Shown: positions 47,595-61,082, counted from the stretch's first letter. The stretch is DNA of 64,000 bases from Rotaria macrura (GCA_900239685.1 OENT01000329.1:62001-126000); one strand, 5' to 3'. Translations and numbers: made by a program. The notes: generated from the sequence alone by a model not told the origin.

Positions 47595-50338
47595 ATTTCA
47601 TAGATTCTTCTTTTGTTTCATATTAACTATTTTTTAATTAATAAAAATCGACTGAATACTACTATCCTCAACATTCTAGACCCAAATTTCATACTTAATT
47701 GTCGCATGTTGACTAGTGAGACATTTTGGCTGCAAGTAGATGTCCATGAAACTAAAACCAGTTTGACGAAATTGATATGCATGAACTGCTATGAATAGTG
47801 CATAGTCGACTTTACTAATTTTTCATGGAGAACACGATAGAACAAAAACAAATTAAAAAAATAAATTGTATTAATATAAATTTTTTCTTATCTATGATCT
47901 GTACAGTGCCGTAAGGATTTGAATGAATGTCTTACTTGAGACATTCGATCGTTCACTAACCTCACTTATTTCGTTCTCGTATCGTAAATAATGAACGCTT
48001 CGTTCTTTTTTTTTTGTTGAATCTATTGAGAACATTTGTAATAATGGTTCGATACTTTTCTATGAAAATGAAAACATATGGAAAATTTGAATACTCATAT
48101 TCCAATATTGAAAGTTATAATATTCACTTGGTTGGTTGTAAATATTCAATCGTATCACATATTGATGAGGATCGAAGGAAAGAAAAGCAGAAATGAAAAA
48201 AAAGAAATCTAATCGAAAATGATGAGAAGATCAACAAATACTATAATAGAATGATTGATGCTCGAGTATGAAATTGACTACTGATTTGAAGAGAATTTAG
48301 AAAGAAAGAATGTTGTATTACTATATTAGTTGAAAAATGAATGTTAAATATACGAAGATATTTTCAAGTAATGCAGATCATTTTTATTGCTACATTAGTG
48401 CGCATGACTTGACGTTAAACAAAGTTAGAAAATTTGGCAAAAATAATATTTATCACACATGCCGTATTTTGACATATAAATTTATCCTAAATTAAATTTC
48501 CGTATGAACTGTTCATTGAGAGAAATTCTGTAAAATGCTGCCCAAATCCATTATGCAGCATATTGTTCAATGTTCTTTTTTCATCGATTTCATTCGAATC
48601 AATGATATATATCGTTGACATTCCTGGTGATCAGATGGTGAGATTTAATCGTCTCGAGTTCATCTAATCTCAATCAGAATATTGAAAGATAATCATATTT
48701 CGATCATAGATAGATTTCTGGCCATGCTCTTCAGTAATAACTAGTTGAGTAAAAGTCTAGATAAAAAGATACAAGATTATACTCAAATTTTAATAGTATG
48801 TTCGTTTAAGTTAGAATTGTGTATTTATTTGAATTAATAAATCAATGGATGTACATTGTCAACGAACAATCGAATGAATCTTATTCGACAATAATTGAAT
48901 AGAATTTCTATCAAGATTTTCGATTGTCACCTTTCTTTCGATAATATACATTTTAAATATATTTATAATGCAACATTTTAACATTCAACACTTGCTTGTA
49001 GATATTTCAATATAAAACATTAATAGAGTATATTGAAGTTTGAAAAACTGCACATGAACAATGTATTCTATGGTTTCATAATTTAATAACATGTATAAGT
49101 AACCTTGTAAGTTAAAGTGATGGATCATATTGAGACCTAATCATGATTCTGATGTTTAAATTAGCTACTTTGAATCATTAACTTGTCATGGTATATGTGA
49201 ATATTGGACGTCAAGGCTTTTATACGGCGAATATCAAGGACTGAGAATTCGTATCGGTAGCAACAATTTGTCTCGCTTGTCCTCATGATTTCATTCAGTA
49301 CAGTCGAATGAGAACAAAGAAAACGATATCACATACATAGATCACTTGTAGGCCTATATGCAAGATTTCATGTTTCGTTAGTCTGACATTTTAGGTACAT
49401 TTTTTTTGTCTATAACATAATTTCACGACGATTCTCTACTCTTAATACAGTCTTCATACTGATCAATAGCTACGGATGAAGATGGAAGCTAGTGTGGCCA
49501 AATACATTTTCGACACTTGCTTAAAGTTTCCGACCATGTTCTCCTACACTGTAATTCACAGAGTTCCATTCAATCATCATAGAAAAGAAGACGAAATTCT
49601 TTTATATAACGTTGAAGTTGCTAGTTTATGAAATAGACTAGAAATCCTTTGAAATTCCTTCGCTAAACGCGTCGATATGAATTCAGTTGAAACTATACAG
49701 TCGACATTTATACTAAGATCCAACTTCCTACTCATGAAGATTTTAAAGACTCTATTAAAAAATATCCGAACAATCACGTGTCAATACTCGTTGGCATTTA
49801 CAATTTTTTCCGTCGGAACGTGCTTTTTTACTGGCGTATTGCCAATTTTTTTAATGCTTGAAGCTCTGCAATATTTCGATCCTGACGCTTTCATTTATTG
49901 GCTTGCCTATCTAGATAGTGATAATCGTCATAAGAAATGAAAATAAATTAGACTTTTTTAAATGTCATTCCTCTATATCATTGATAAGAATAGAGCAATA
50001 TCTCGTAAGTTACATCAAATTTCGTCATTGTTTATCGCTCGTTATCGAAACTTTCTTTTTTCATTTATGATTCTGTCGCTTTTGCTTGAAATATATATTT
50101 TGAAAAAAATGAATTAATCATCACCCTAAATAACGAACTTGAAGAACAGTAAGAACATTCATATGTTACTCCTTTTTGTCAGATTCTTATGAGAAAAAAG
50201 AAAGCAGTTTTTTTCATCTTTGCAAACTCGATCATTGATATCAGATAAATATACGGCATGACAAGCGTATTGATCAGTTTTCGCTTTTCTTTTTCTTCGT
50301 CACATGAATAGAGATTTCGTAGTGTGAAATGGTTCATA
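47595..50338. other. Intergenic, nothing supportable
   Basis: AT-rich. Short overlapping ORFs on both strands at 49,577-49,940 have no splice context or family resemblance. Confidence 0.45.
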
Positions 50339-50731
50339 TTATTTTCTGGAGATGTTAATCAAAGTCGGATAACGGAAGTCTGTGGCCTTCTCAGCTGCGA
50401 GAACACCTACTCTTAATGTTGCTTGATGTATGAACATTCTTTCTTTTAAATATTTTATATCATCGATTAGACATGCATTATGTATCTGTTGAATCGATTT
50501 GGAAAGTCGATTCCAAGGTAAATCATCAAATATCCATGGATCTTCATGGATAGCTGCTTCTAATGCCTGACGTGTTTCTTTTAATAACCAATAATTATTA
50601 TTCAAAAGAACACTATGGCCACATCTTTCTTTGAATTGACTTGATTGAGATCGAGTAAATAAATTCAGTAAAGTCGATATAGTAAATTTAAATAATAGAA
50701 AATCGATGAACAATTGATAAAAAAATAACAT
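50339..50731 (-). CDS. Small single-exon protein, 130 aa, unrecognised
   Basis: ATG at 50731, stop at 50339. The N-terminus is hydrophobic (LFFYQLFIDFLLFKFTISTLL), either a signal or membrane anchor. About 90 mostly helical, amphipathic residues follow, for example YWLLKETRQALEAAIHEDPW, DDLPWNRLSKSIQQIHNACL and YLKERMFIHQATLRVGVLAA. Codon choice and hydrophobic periodicity look like real coding sequence rather than random AT-rich translation. It is divergent to the decarboxylase gene starting at 51297. No family recognised; an additional upstream exon cannot be excluded. Confidence 0.5.
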   Translation of the reverse strand: MLFFYQLFIDFLLFKFTISTLLNLFTRSQSSQFKERCGHSVLLNNNYWLLKETRQALEAAIHEDPWIFDDLPWNRLSKSIQQIHNACLIDDIKYLKERMFIHQATLRVGVLAAEKATDFRYPTLINISRK

Positions 50732-51296
50732 GTTTGATTTTCACGCATGCGCTCTTTTTTCTGCCTTCTCGACAAAATATAATTACCGAAACAGAAAATC
50801 AATCTAAAAATTAGAAAGAGACCTTAGAAGAAAATTAACAAATTGATTCAATATTATGATTAAGAAAGTCAAAAGATGAATGACTGTATGATAAACATTT
50901 GCTTATTAAGTAATCATAATGCACGATCTATTAGACTTTTAAATGAGATGTCCGTTTTGACGGGTTTCATGATTATAAATGAATGTTATCCGAGAAATGC
51001 GTTCAGTGAAAGAAAACAAAAAGAAAAATGCATAAAGTTCTCTTATTCATCAATCATTCTATGAAGGCAAGAAATAGTAGGAGTCATTTCCTTCCTGGTT
51101 TCTTTTTCTTCTGTAAATCAATCGTTTTCATGTGTTCAATCACGACACTATTCGTCGTTAAAGACCATAATAAATAACTTTACTACATTTAACACCAAGA
51201 AAAAAAAGGCGTATCTTTAAAATTATTATTGAGATATTTTTTGCTTTCTTTTACTTTCTCATTTCATGTTAGATAAGACAAAACTAGATTTTTTGC
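50732..51296. other. Divergent intergenic/promoter segment
   Basis: This 565-bp stretch separates the small minus-strand ORF from the decarboxylase. Near its right end, a pyrimidine-containing CATGTTAG acceptor-like site (AG at about 51,271-51,272) lies about 25 bases before the decarboxylase ATG. Confidence 0.4.
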
Positions 51297-52946
51297 ATGG
51301 ATTCTGATGCACTTATATCATGCGGAGCTATGATGCTTCAATTTGTTGCTGACTATTGGCGTTCGATTGAAAAACGTCCTGTTGTTGCAAATGTACAACC
51401 GGGTTATTTACGTCAATTATTACCTGCTCAGGCACCCGAACAAGCAGAATCATTTTCATCAATAATCAATGATCTTGAATCAACAATTATGTGTGGTGTC
51501 ACTCATTGGCATAGCCCAAACTTTTATGCTTATTTTCCAACAGCTGCATCATATCCATCCATTTGTGCAGATATTTTATCGGGTGGTATTGCTTGTATAG
51601 GGTTCTCATGGATAGCATCACCGGCATGTACAGAACTTGAAGCAATAGTTATGGATTGGCTAGCAAAAGCAATGGATTTACCGGAATTTTTTCTTTCAAC
51701 CGGTAACGGTGGTGGAATCATTCAAGGTAAAGTATTTAGTAATAAATAAGAGTTTAGATTGCGATGTAGCAAAATGAACACTCATCATTTTTTTAATGAA
51801 ATAGGTACAGCTAGTGAAGCAACCGTTGTAGCTTTACTTGCTGCTCGTTCAAGAATTTTTGAAGAAAAAAAATCTGAAGATCCAACATTAACACTTGGCA
51901 GATTACTCGATCACTTAATTGTGTACTGTTCCGATCAAGCACATTCATCAGTTGATAAAGGTGTATTAATTCTTGGTTGCCGATTGCGTAAAATTCACTC
52001 AGATCCCGATTGTGTTATGCGGGGAGAACAAATTGAAGCAGCGATTGCCGAAGATCGTGCACAAGGTTTAATACCATTCTTTTTAGTTGCTACTATTGGC
52101 ACAACAGCAACGGTAACTATTCCATTGAGAATAATCCTTTTGTGTTTTGTTTTGTTTTTTGAAATTCTATTTTATTTTCGTTTATAATCATGCTAGTGTG
52201 CTTTCGACGATTTAATTAGTATTGGACGTGTATGTGAAAAAGAACATTTATGGATGCATATTGATGCAGCGTATGCTGGAAGTGCTTTTATATGTCCGGA
52301 ATATCGTCATGTAATACATGGCATTGAATATGCTGATTCATTTAATTTTAATCCTCATAAATGGATGTTGGTCAATTTTGATTGTTCAGCAATGTATCTC
52401 AAAGATCGAAAGCATTTCGTCGATGCTTTTAATGTTGATCCACTTTATTTAAAACATGCATTTCAATCATCAGCACCCGATTATCGACATTGGCAAATTC
52501 CATTGGGACGACGATTCCGTTCACTTAAACTTTGGTATGTCTATTGTAAAAGAAGAAATATTTCTATCTAAATGATATTCATTTTCAGGTTTGTTTTTCG
52601 GTCATTTGGTTTAGATGGATTACGAGCATATATTCGTAAACATATTCAATTAGCTCATCATTTTATTAGTTTGATTAGTAAAGACGATCGGTTTGAAATC
52701 GTCTTTCCTGGTGCTGTTCAACTTGGTCTCGTATGTTTTCGATTGAAAAGTAGTTCCAATGAGCAGAGTGAATCGTTATTAAAAGCATTAAATGATGATA
52801 AACGTATTTATCTTGTACCAGCAATGGTTAAGCAAAAACATATTTTACGTCTTGCAATATGTTCATGGTTAACAGAAGAAAAACATGTTGACTTTGCTTG
52901 GAATGTTATTGAACAAGTAACAAATAAACTGCTGCTTCCAAAATAA
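51297..52946 (+). CDS. DDC: Aromatic-L-amino-acid decarboxylase (group II, PLP-dependent)
   Basis: Four exons (51297-51726, 51805-52112, 52197-52534, 52589-52946), phases matching, give 477 aa (human DDC 480). It decarboxylates L-DOPA or 5-hydroxytryptophan-type substrates to dopamine, serotonin or related amines, in the cytosol of aminergic cells. It aligns almost end to end with DDC: EPGYLR-like [14 protein letters not shown], then [16 protein letters not shown], then [14 protein letters not shown], and DQAHSSV with His190 (human His192). Also present are [11 protein letters not shown] with Asp269, NFNPHKW with the PLP lysine Lys301 (human Lys303), and the mobile loop PLYLKH with Tyr330 (human Tyr332). 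The last exon has [19 protein letters not shown] and GLVCFRLK. Retained His190 and Tyr330 argue for true decarboxylation and against the aldehyde-synthase variant. Substrate preference (DOPA versus tyrosine or histidine) is not certain from sequence. Confidence 0.95.
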
Positions 52947-54277
52947 TTATCTACTTGACTATTTAAATTATAAAGAATATCGGACACAAATCTATATGGT
53001 CAAAAGAAAAAGAGAACCAGTGTAAACATATTTATCGACTATTTTTGGTGTCTGAAATACGTTTTTTAATAGTTTGTTCCAGAAAATTTTGATTATAAAA
53101 TTTTTGAAAATAATCTCTCATTCTTATTATGAAATTCATCACGACAACATGCAGTATCTGTCATTTCGTATAGATTATTGAAAATGGATTAAAAAATAAT
53201 TTATTTAATTCTTTTAAAATTCTTCGACCGCTTTAATCAAAACAAAGATAACAAAGAGTATGAAAAATGTATTGCGACTATCATTGATATTAAATAGAAA
53301 GTCAATACACAAGGTTTGATTTACGATGGTGCCTAACCGTTGTGTTACACTTGTTTCATGTGATAAAAGAAAACGTGCTTAGATTTTCGCAGCAGATATT
53401 TAAACTTTATGAATCACCAAGAAGCAATGCATATCACTATATACTTATATAGAAGGTGATGAAAGATCACATGAACATGATATTTTTCAGATACATTTTG
53501 ATTAATAATCAAAATTTATGATGTCATTTGAATCTTAGATCTAGAAAATAACAAATCATGTTTTAGCTAGTAGATGATTTAAATTTTCTCCATCGCTATT
53601 AATATGACTTCTCGTCACGGAGATTTCTTGTTAGAGAGCACATAATCTCTACTTGAAAATATATTTGTAAACGTCTTTGTAGTATTCGTGTCAATTATGA
53701 TAGACAATGTGTTTTGTATTGAATTTCTGAAACATTACTCACCAAAGTTTCATTCAATACTCTTATTTGCAATCATCAATGTTTAACAAAATTGTTCTCA
53801 ATGGAAAAAAACTGGAACTTTCCCAAGTCATCTATTACTTATGAAAAGTATCCATTAGTAAAAATCGATTTTGACTACACTTCATACCTTGTAAATTCGT
53901 TTTTTTTAAATTCTATTGTGACAATCGAAAACATAGAAACAAGAAACACACTTGATGTCCGTGAAAAGATGAAAGCTTTCTTCCGAACTCTGGCGGCGTA
54001 TATGAAATTTCTCTATTCGAAAAGTTCTTGAATTTAACCACTTTTCAATTTGTACTATGAATGAAATAGTTTTTACGTAACTTTATCAATTTGTCTTCAC
54101 TCTGTAGATTCGATTTAAGAAGAACATGAAACTCAGTTCATTGGGAAATGCTATTTGTTAGTTGTTTTGTTTTGACTTGATATATTTTCGACGACGTAAA
54201 AGAAACAATCGAAGAAGTAATGAAACTGACACAGAACAAGCAAAAAAGAAAGAAAAATTGTAAGGTATTTTTGATTT
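52947..54277. other. Intergenic between convergent genes
   Basis: Contains the 3' ends of the decarboxylase (+) and the PR-domain gene (-). The ORF at 53,792-54,031 shows no family resemblance and is probably chance. Confidence 0.45.
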
Positions 54278-57200
54278 TCACGAAAATTTACGAAGATGAT
54301 GATGTTCAGATCGTGACGTTGTCAATGTCTGACTATTACGATTTGTATTTGAACGACGTTGTGAGTGAGCTCGTTGACCATTCTTAAGTACATCACGATG
54401 TGTCTTGTTTATATGTAATGACATAAGATTAGCATCACAATAGGTTAATGAACATAATGGACAACGAAACCATGAACCACACGCTGCGAGAACATTCATT
54501 TTCAAACATCTAGAAGACAGAACAAAAAAGAAAAGAATGATATGAGAATAGATGTCGAATGATTTTCATTATCATCAATATTTACTGTCCATTTTGATGT
54601 TCATCAAGTGATGATTGACTATTAAACGGCATATTACATTTTTCACAAACATAATCATAATCTTGTAATGCATCTGGTATATGATTACGATTCGGTGTTG
54701 TAGATGAAGCTTTGGTACTAAATATTCAAAAGAAAACAACGATGAATGGTGTTTATATTAATAGATGATGATGTAGAACCATTCCATGGGTTGATCGCTA
54801 TCATCAGTTTGTTTCCACGCCTGTCGAACAGATGATGATTTGACATCATGATGCGTTTGACACGAAGATCGTTTAAAAGACGAACTCGATCGTATTTGTC
54901 GAGTTACTATATTGGTAGACTAAAAACACAATCATTTGTTAACCTTTTACTTAAGATATATTTTCATGTTTCCAATAGATGACAAAAGCAAATAGATGAT
55001 CAGTTTTAAGCATTTTAATTTGAATGACCATATTGAGAATGTGTAAATGTAAAGTATTTCCTCTCGTCATTTACCCCAAGATAGAATGCTGAGTAATCGT
55101 TGCGTTGACTTTCTATTGTCGCAGAACTCAAAACTATTTTTAATACAAATAAAAGTTTCATGTTAAACGAGTGCATTCTATCATATCACTTTTCTTATCA
55201 TAAAACTTGATGAGATTCGCGACAAGAAGTTCATCACTCTAGTTACTTTTAACGAACTTATATTAGGATTTGGTTCTCAGGAGTGTAAAATTTAAAAAAA
55301 CATATCCTAGTACAATCGTCTTCAGTGTTTAGCACAATAAATACGAATGAGAAAATGTTCAAAAAATCTTTCTCATGAATTCTAAATTCATGGTGCACCA
55401 AATTGTAGAACATGTTATCAAAGATGACATTTTTTACTCATGAAGAATGCAATAATTGTGGATTTTTTTTGTATTATGCAAGTCTAGCTATTTTGTGTCC
55501 TATTCGAAACTTAAGACGGAATTCGTGAGACTTAAAATAAAATTATCACCTATGATTGAAAAGTTCGAACTTTGAAATTTGTGTTCGACCAAATCCCGAA
55601 GAACCTAACTGAAGTTTACATTTCTGTTTTTCAATAGTCAACGCTTGCGATAGATTTGAAAAGAAACGCTAAAAACTGAACACAGTCTCTATGAAAAATT
55701 TATGCTAGATTGATAACCCTCAATGCTAGGTATGTATTTTCAGAAAATGGGTAGAACCAATTTCGGACGATTCATTGAATTTTTAATAAGACATTCAAAT
55801 ACTTCCAACATTGAGAACTATGGATCTAGCATCAATTTTTCATAATAGTTTTGTTCAGTTTTTAGCGCTCTTTCCAAATCTGTTTTGAAATCATGGCTAC
55901 TGAAAAACGCAAGTGTAAATTTGACTTGGGTTTTTTGTGATTTGGAGGAAAAAAATTCAAAATTTGAATTTCCATCATACTTTTCAATAGAGCGAAAAAG
56001 TTAATCTTGACTGATATAAAAGAATCCCAAAGCACTTTCATTCGTCATGTGGGGAAAATGTCATCATTGTTAACATGTTCTACGATTTACTGCACCTCTG
56101 GTTCTAATGATAGGACGCGAAATGTTCAAGTTTGAAAACAACAAAGCAAGACTAATGAATTTTGAATATATGCTTGTAATTTTCACTTGGTCAAGCACTG
56201 CTCGTGATAAATAAAAAAAAGTCCAAGGAACATTTGAGACTGTGCCTAATCCGGAGTCAATCTATCATCTAATAGTGAAGTATTAAGTGACTACCTATCT
56301 ATCGATATCTCCTGATAAAAGATTATCAAAGACGATGCGATCGTTTATACTCTTAAATCATTGAAAATTATTATTTGCTTACACGTTCACTCGATGCAGT
56401 TTGACTTCTTCTTGAAGCACATTGTTTAGATGTTTTCTGAACATTCAAGTTATCTTGTCCTGGTGATGTATATTCAGAATCGTGTCTTCGTTTAACAAGT
56501 GTTTTTTCGATTTCTTGTTTCGCATTTGATTTATCGTCTTTTCTTTTGTCGTCATCTCCTTCTTCATTATCGTCATCTGAACTAATGCCAAACGTATCAA
56601 ATGAACGTGGCGTTGGAATGACTTTAACAATAGATTCATTGGAACAATTTCTATTTTCATTCGAACGTGATGATCGATTATTTGTCGATTTCGATAGTGA
56701 TTGTCGATGATGATAGATATATTCTTCACTTGGATTATTTGTTGTATAGGATGCTTGTTGTTGAAATTGTTGACGAAGATCTTTAACCGTTATTGGACGA
56801 TTTATTGTATTCATACGTATCGGTTTACCATTAATAAAATACGTTCGTGTATCATCGATTGTTTTAGAAAAGAATAATGATTCTTTTTTATTTAAATCAT
56901 TCGATGATTCATTCAAATCTGATGATGATTGCTTTTGATTGTTCATATTAGATGGTAATTGTTGAAGAATTTTTTCATCAGTAAAAAATGTTGAATCATG
57001 TATAACATTAAAATGTTGGTTTTCACCTACACATTGTCGATAGTGAGATTCCGTATAAAGTGATATTAAATTAAGATATACTTTCGAACATTTCGTACAC
57101 CAATAATAACGTTTATCGGTTTTAACAATGATTTGATTATAATTCATTGTTTCTTTTGATGTTAATGGAATTGATGATTTGATGGACGCAGTTGGTTCTT

Positions 57201-60200
57201 TTTTTATAGTCACTTTTTCTATGATACGCTTGGGCGATGCAGGCGGTGATATTATATTTGATTTACGTAAGCGTTTTGATTTACGTTGGCCTGTATTGGT
57301 TTCATCGTTTTCCGGTGGCTTATTATTGTCTAAAACGGGGCATGTATTTGAACGTTGAAATTCCCGTTTAATTCGCTTAGAAGAAACTTTCGCAGGTGAT
57401 ACCGGTTTCACATCTAGAAAACATACTTAAATCTATCTAAGTTAGAAAAGAAATTTCGCCTAAGATCACCTTCTTGATTAACTGATGATAGTCGATCATT
57501 TGACGAAGTAGAACGATGCCGAATAGGCTATATAAAGAATAGAAAAAAGCATGACGTATTTGATTCTAATTTTATTGTAATAGTAGATTGATCAACTCGA
57601 TAACTAGTAATTGATTTTGATTCAAAATAACACGCATGATGAAGAATTTAAGGAGTTGAGATCAATCAAAAAGAAATGTTAGCAGAGTAGCTCATAGCGG
57701 CGAAGCTCATGTATTTTCTTAGAACAACACGTGCCACGATATTGACAGTCACCTAGCATAACATCTTTATGTTTTTCATTTTATATAAATCGGGAACATA
57801 TCATTAGTTAAATTTTAATCCGTATTCCAGCCTCGATAACTAATTCTCGACAAAGTGTTGAACATTGATCAAAAATCAGAGAACTCCGAACATTAGAAAA
57901 ATTAGTTATCGAACTGTTTTTCCTGTACCTCAAATCTAATAGTCAATATTAGAGACATGCTGTTTCTGATGGTGTCATCCTAACATTGCAGTAGAGATAA
58001 AGAAAAGCACGACATATCTAAGACTAAAAGGGTTCTGATTTGTTCCTTCATTAAATACTTGAACTTGCAACTTAGTGCTAGATATCTTTCTCAATGGAAG
58101 CATACGATCGGATCAATAGCTACGATAAAAATAGTGTATTCCTGTCGAAAGTTGAATTTGTAAAATTTTTTTATTGAATAGATTTTCATTGTAGTTGAAA
58201 TCACCTTTTTTCTTAAATTATTATTCGAACTTAGAAAACTTTGCGATTCATTTTTTGTTCGTTGTTGTTGCTGTTTCAATTCATTCTCTAATTCTAATAT
58301 AAAAGCATAGGGATTTGTTTGAAGAAATCCAACTGAATTCCATCCCCAATCATATTTTGAAATAAGTTTTTCGTGTAGTTTTTTTTCATGTTCAATGAGA
58401 TCAATAGGTGATGAAAAACGTTCCGTACATAATAAGCATAAATATCGATTCATAATAAAACGTCTTTCAGGTATAGATTTTTGTCTTTGATAGTATTTAC
58501 TCATATCAATATTTTGATTTTTTGGATGATCAAAATAATCATCCGATAAATGTTGTATAACATTATCATGTCGACGTCGTGGTCCTAATAAATCTCTGAC
58601 AAGTGGATATTGTGTTAAGAAATGTTCAATAGCTGTTAATTTATTATTATCATTTTCATCATCCATTTGTTGACGACAAAATGTTTCATTTTGATTTATA
58701 TCTTCCAATGTACCATCAATACAGTTGGAAATATTATATGCATTATGTTCACCAATAGTAAATAACTGTTGACAATCACGATCTAAAAGTTCATGAATAA
58801 AAATTTTCTTTTCAACACGTATGTAACATTCCGAATAGTTTTTAACCTGTTAAAGGATCAGGCAAGCCGATTGGGATTGGTAAACGTGCTGATGATTCAT
58901 GATTATTATTTGATTGAAGAAAATTCGCTGAGTGACGGTTACGTTCATGGTTCAATGTCGTTGAAAGATTAGCACTAACATTATCTAGATGGAGTAAATA
59001 AATTGACATGAAGAGATTTCCTATTCAGTACATATTTATTAATACATACTTTCATCTTGTTCATTATCGCGAGCTTTTTTTCCTCGACTTTGATTTGAAT
59101 TATGTTGCAACATATTTGCTTGTGTAGCAAGAAGTGCTTGTAATAGACGATAGTGTTTCGAACGTACATGTTGAGATAGTTGTTTAGCCGTATTATAATG
59201 TGCATCAATGGGTGCACACCAATGGCAACGGTATATATGTAAACGAAGATAACGATTTTCTTGTAAACGTTCACCACCCGAAACGACTTCAAACAAAAGC
59301 AAAAAATAAATGTATTGCGTGTTCCATATAAGTATTTAGAAAAAGAAAATCGAATTCAGTTATAAATCTACCTTCGAGTAAATCAACAACAACACTTTTA
59401 ACATCATTAGCAATGAACGAATATCGACATATATTGCAATTATCTCGTACTTTTGTACGTGGACGATTAGCTGGTGATAAATATTGTGGTGTTATATGAT
59501 ACGTATGATAATGAAACTAAATAAATAATGAGAAAATGATCGTTCGTTTTTATGCTAAGAATTATAATAAATTTAACGTTTTGATCATTTATTAATATAC
59601 GTGATTCTCTTGAATTACTCTAAATATTCTGTCTTTTAAAGTTTTGAGATTTCATTCAAGTATTTTTCGAGAGATTTTTACTGATTAGTACTGGGGAAAA
59701 AAAGTAACATTATTTTGATTCTTATAGTACTTACACGAAGAAAAATGATCGTTTCAGAGAAACTAAAGTGAGTGTAATACTATCTAGAGAGAAAGTTGAA
59801 CTTTTTATCGATTGATTACGTGAAAGAAGAAAAATGTTCCAATGTTCATTATGTCTATGCTCACGGATAAAGTCTAGTAATAGATATTTTCTTGGGTATC
59901 GAATGACATTTACAAAACAGATATTATGGAAATCAGTGGTAAATTATGATTCTATCAGTAGATTAAATTGTACCTAATCTAGATAATTAATTACTATGTA
60001 ACTGTCTGATATTCGGAAAATCCATAACTTTCTTAATTAATGTAACTCGGTAATTTATACGACAACAGTCGTTTCTGAATAAAAATATGAAAACAACAAC
60101 AAGAAAATAACTTACTTTAAATGCAACATTCGACATGAATACTGTTAGAGGAGAAAAAAGTGATTATCAATGATTTTGAAAATTAAAAAAAAGCTTTTAC

Positions 60201-61082
60201 TTTGATGACAAATATCACATTTAAGACATGTTTGTTTAACTCCATCGCTAACAAATGTTTCAGATAAAAATTTCTTTGTTATTTGCAATTCAAATTCTAA
60301 TGAACGATTATTCATAACTAGATGTACATTGTCATCATCAATAAATTCATTTCCTGGTTCTTGTTCAAGAATTTTTATTGCAGGATTATCTTGATGTTCG
60401 GTTGTTTGTTGTTGTCGCGTTTCGCGACGTGTTCGGCCATTTTCTCTTTTATCTAATACATAAATACTTGTATGGGATTTCAATACAGTTTTTTTTATCT
60501 TTTACCCTTCTTCTTTGATTTTTGTCGCTCAATAAATGTCAACAGTTCTTCGTCCGGTTGAATGGCCTTGTAAAAAGAAAACAAAAGAAAATAAATAACA
60601 TACAAGAAACATCTTATTTTGAATTACTTTTAATGAAAAGTAATGAATCTGTTGATTTTGTTGCATACAAACAACATTTTGTTGAGATTTATCATGTGTC
60701 CATCGGATAAAACGTAGAAAATTTCCATCGTTTGGATGACTTGCATCAATATAAAAGACAGGTAAACCACGCGCACTCAAAATCTACATGAACATAAGTC
60801 AAGCAATCAATATTATCGAGCAGGGTAAAAACAACAAAACTTACAGCCCACACATATTCTTCGTCAGCTGTCTGCGGTAAAGTACGACGAACTTTTCCAC
60901 GATATATTCCTAATGGTTCATTAGGTTTTAAAGTTCGCGTCGCGAATAGACCTTAAGGAAAAAATCTTTTGAAAAAATCTGAGCTATGCTATAGTGTGTT
61001 CAAAAATACCATTGTGACCAATCTTAGCTTTAGACGGTTTGAAACAAAGATAGTTCGGTAACTGAATATTATCTTCAGCCAT
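54278..61082 (-). CDS. PRDM-like protein: N-terminal PR/SET domain with dispersed C2H2 zinc fingers
   Basis: Fifteen exons, all phases matching, give 1121 aa: 61010-61082, 60845-60951, 60628-60783, 60506-60566, 60201-60452, 60116-60141, 59372-59516, 59050-59286, 58847-58984, 58205-58782, 57470-57527, 56383-57413, 54780-54919, 54586-54717, 54278-54509. The start ATG is 2 bases after a TTTTAG acceptor-like site. Residues about 20-125 form a PR domain: GLFATRTLKPNEPLGIYRGK, then FYIDASHPNDGNFLRFIRW, QNVVCMQQNQQIHYFSLK and AIQPDEELLTF. Fingers: CDICHQIF...FHYHTYH (assembled from three exons), CHWCAPIDAHY...HVRSKHY, CLLCTERFSSPIDLIEHEKKLH, a degenerate CTKCSKVYLN, and near the C-terminus CEKCNMPF...H and CPLCSLTYCDANLMSLH. 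The long middle is disordered, with basic and acidic clusters (KSKRLRKS; SSDDDNEEGDDD). PRDM proteins are nuclear regulators; many PR domains lack methyltransferase activity. No subfamily assigned. Confidence 0.88.
55392..56096. mobile_element. Foldback/MITE-like element with about 0.3-kb inverted arms, in an intron
   Basis: The left arm (about 55392-55726) and right arm (about 55808-56096) are imperfect reverse complements along nearly their full length. Matching blocks from the outside in: GGTGCA followed by GTAGAACATGTTA; ATGACATTTT; ATTGAAAAG; CAAAT; TTTACA with TTTTCA(G/A)TAG; CGCTAAAAACTGAAC; ATGAAAAATT; ATGCTAGAT; CTCAATG. Outer tips are GGTGCA and TGCACC. No ORF is present, so it would be non-autonomous. 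It sits wholly inside the 1.46-kb intron 54920-56382 of the PR-domain gene and accounts for half of it. No clear target-site duplication identified. Confidence 0.65.

Noticed and set aside
49577-49940. Opposite-strand ORFs of 66 and 87 codons
   Set aside because: They overlap each other, have random AT-rich composition and show no splice context or family resemblance.
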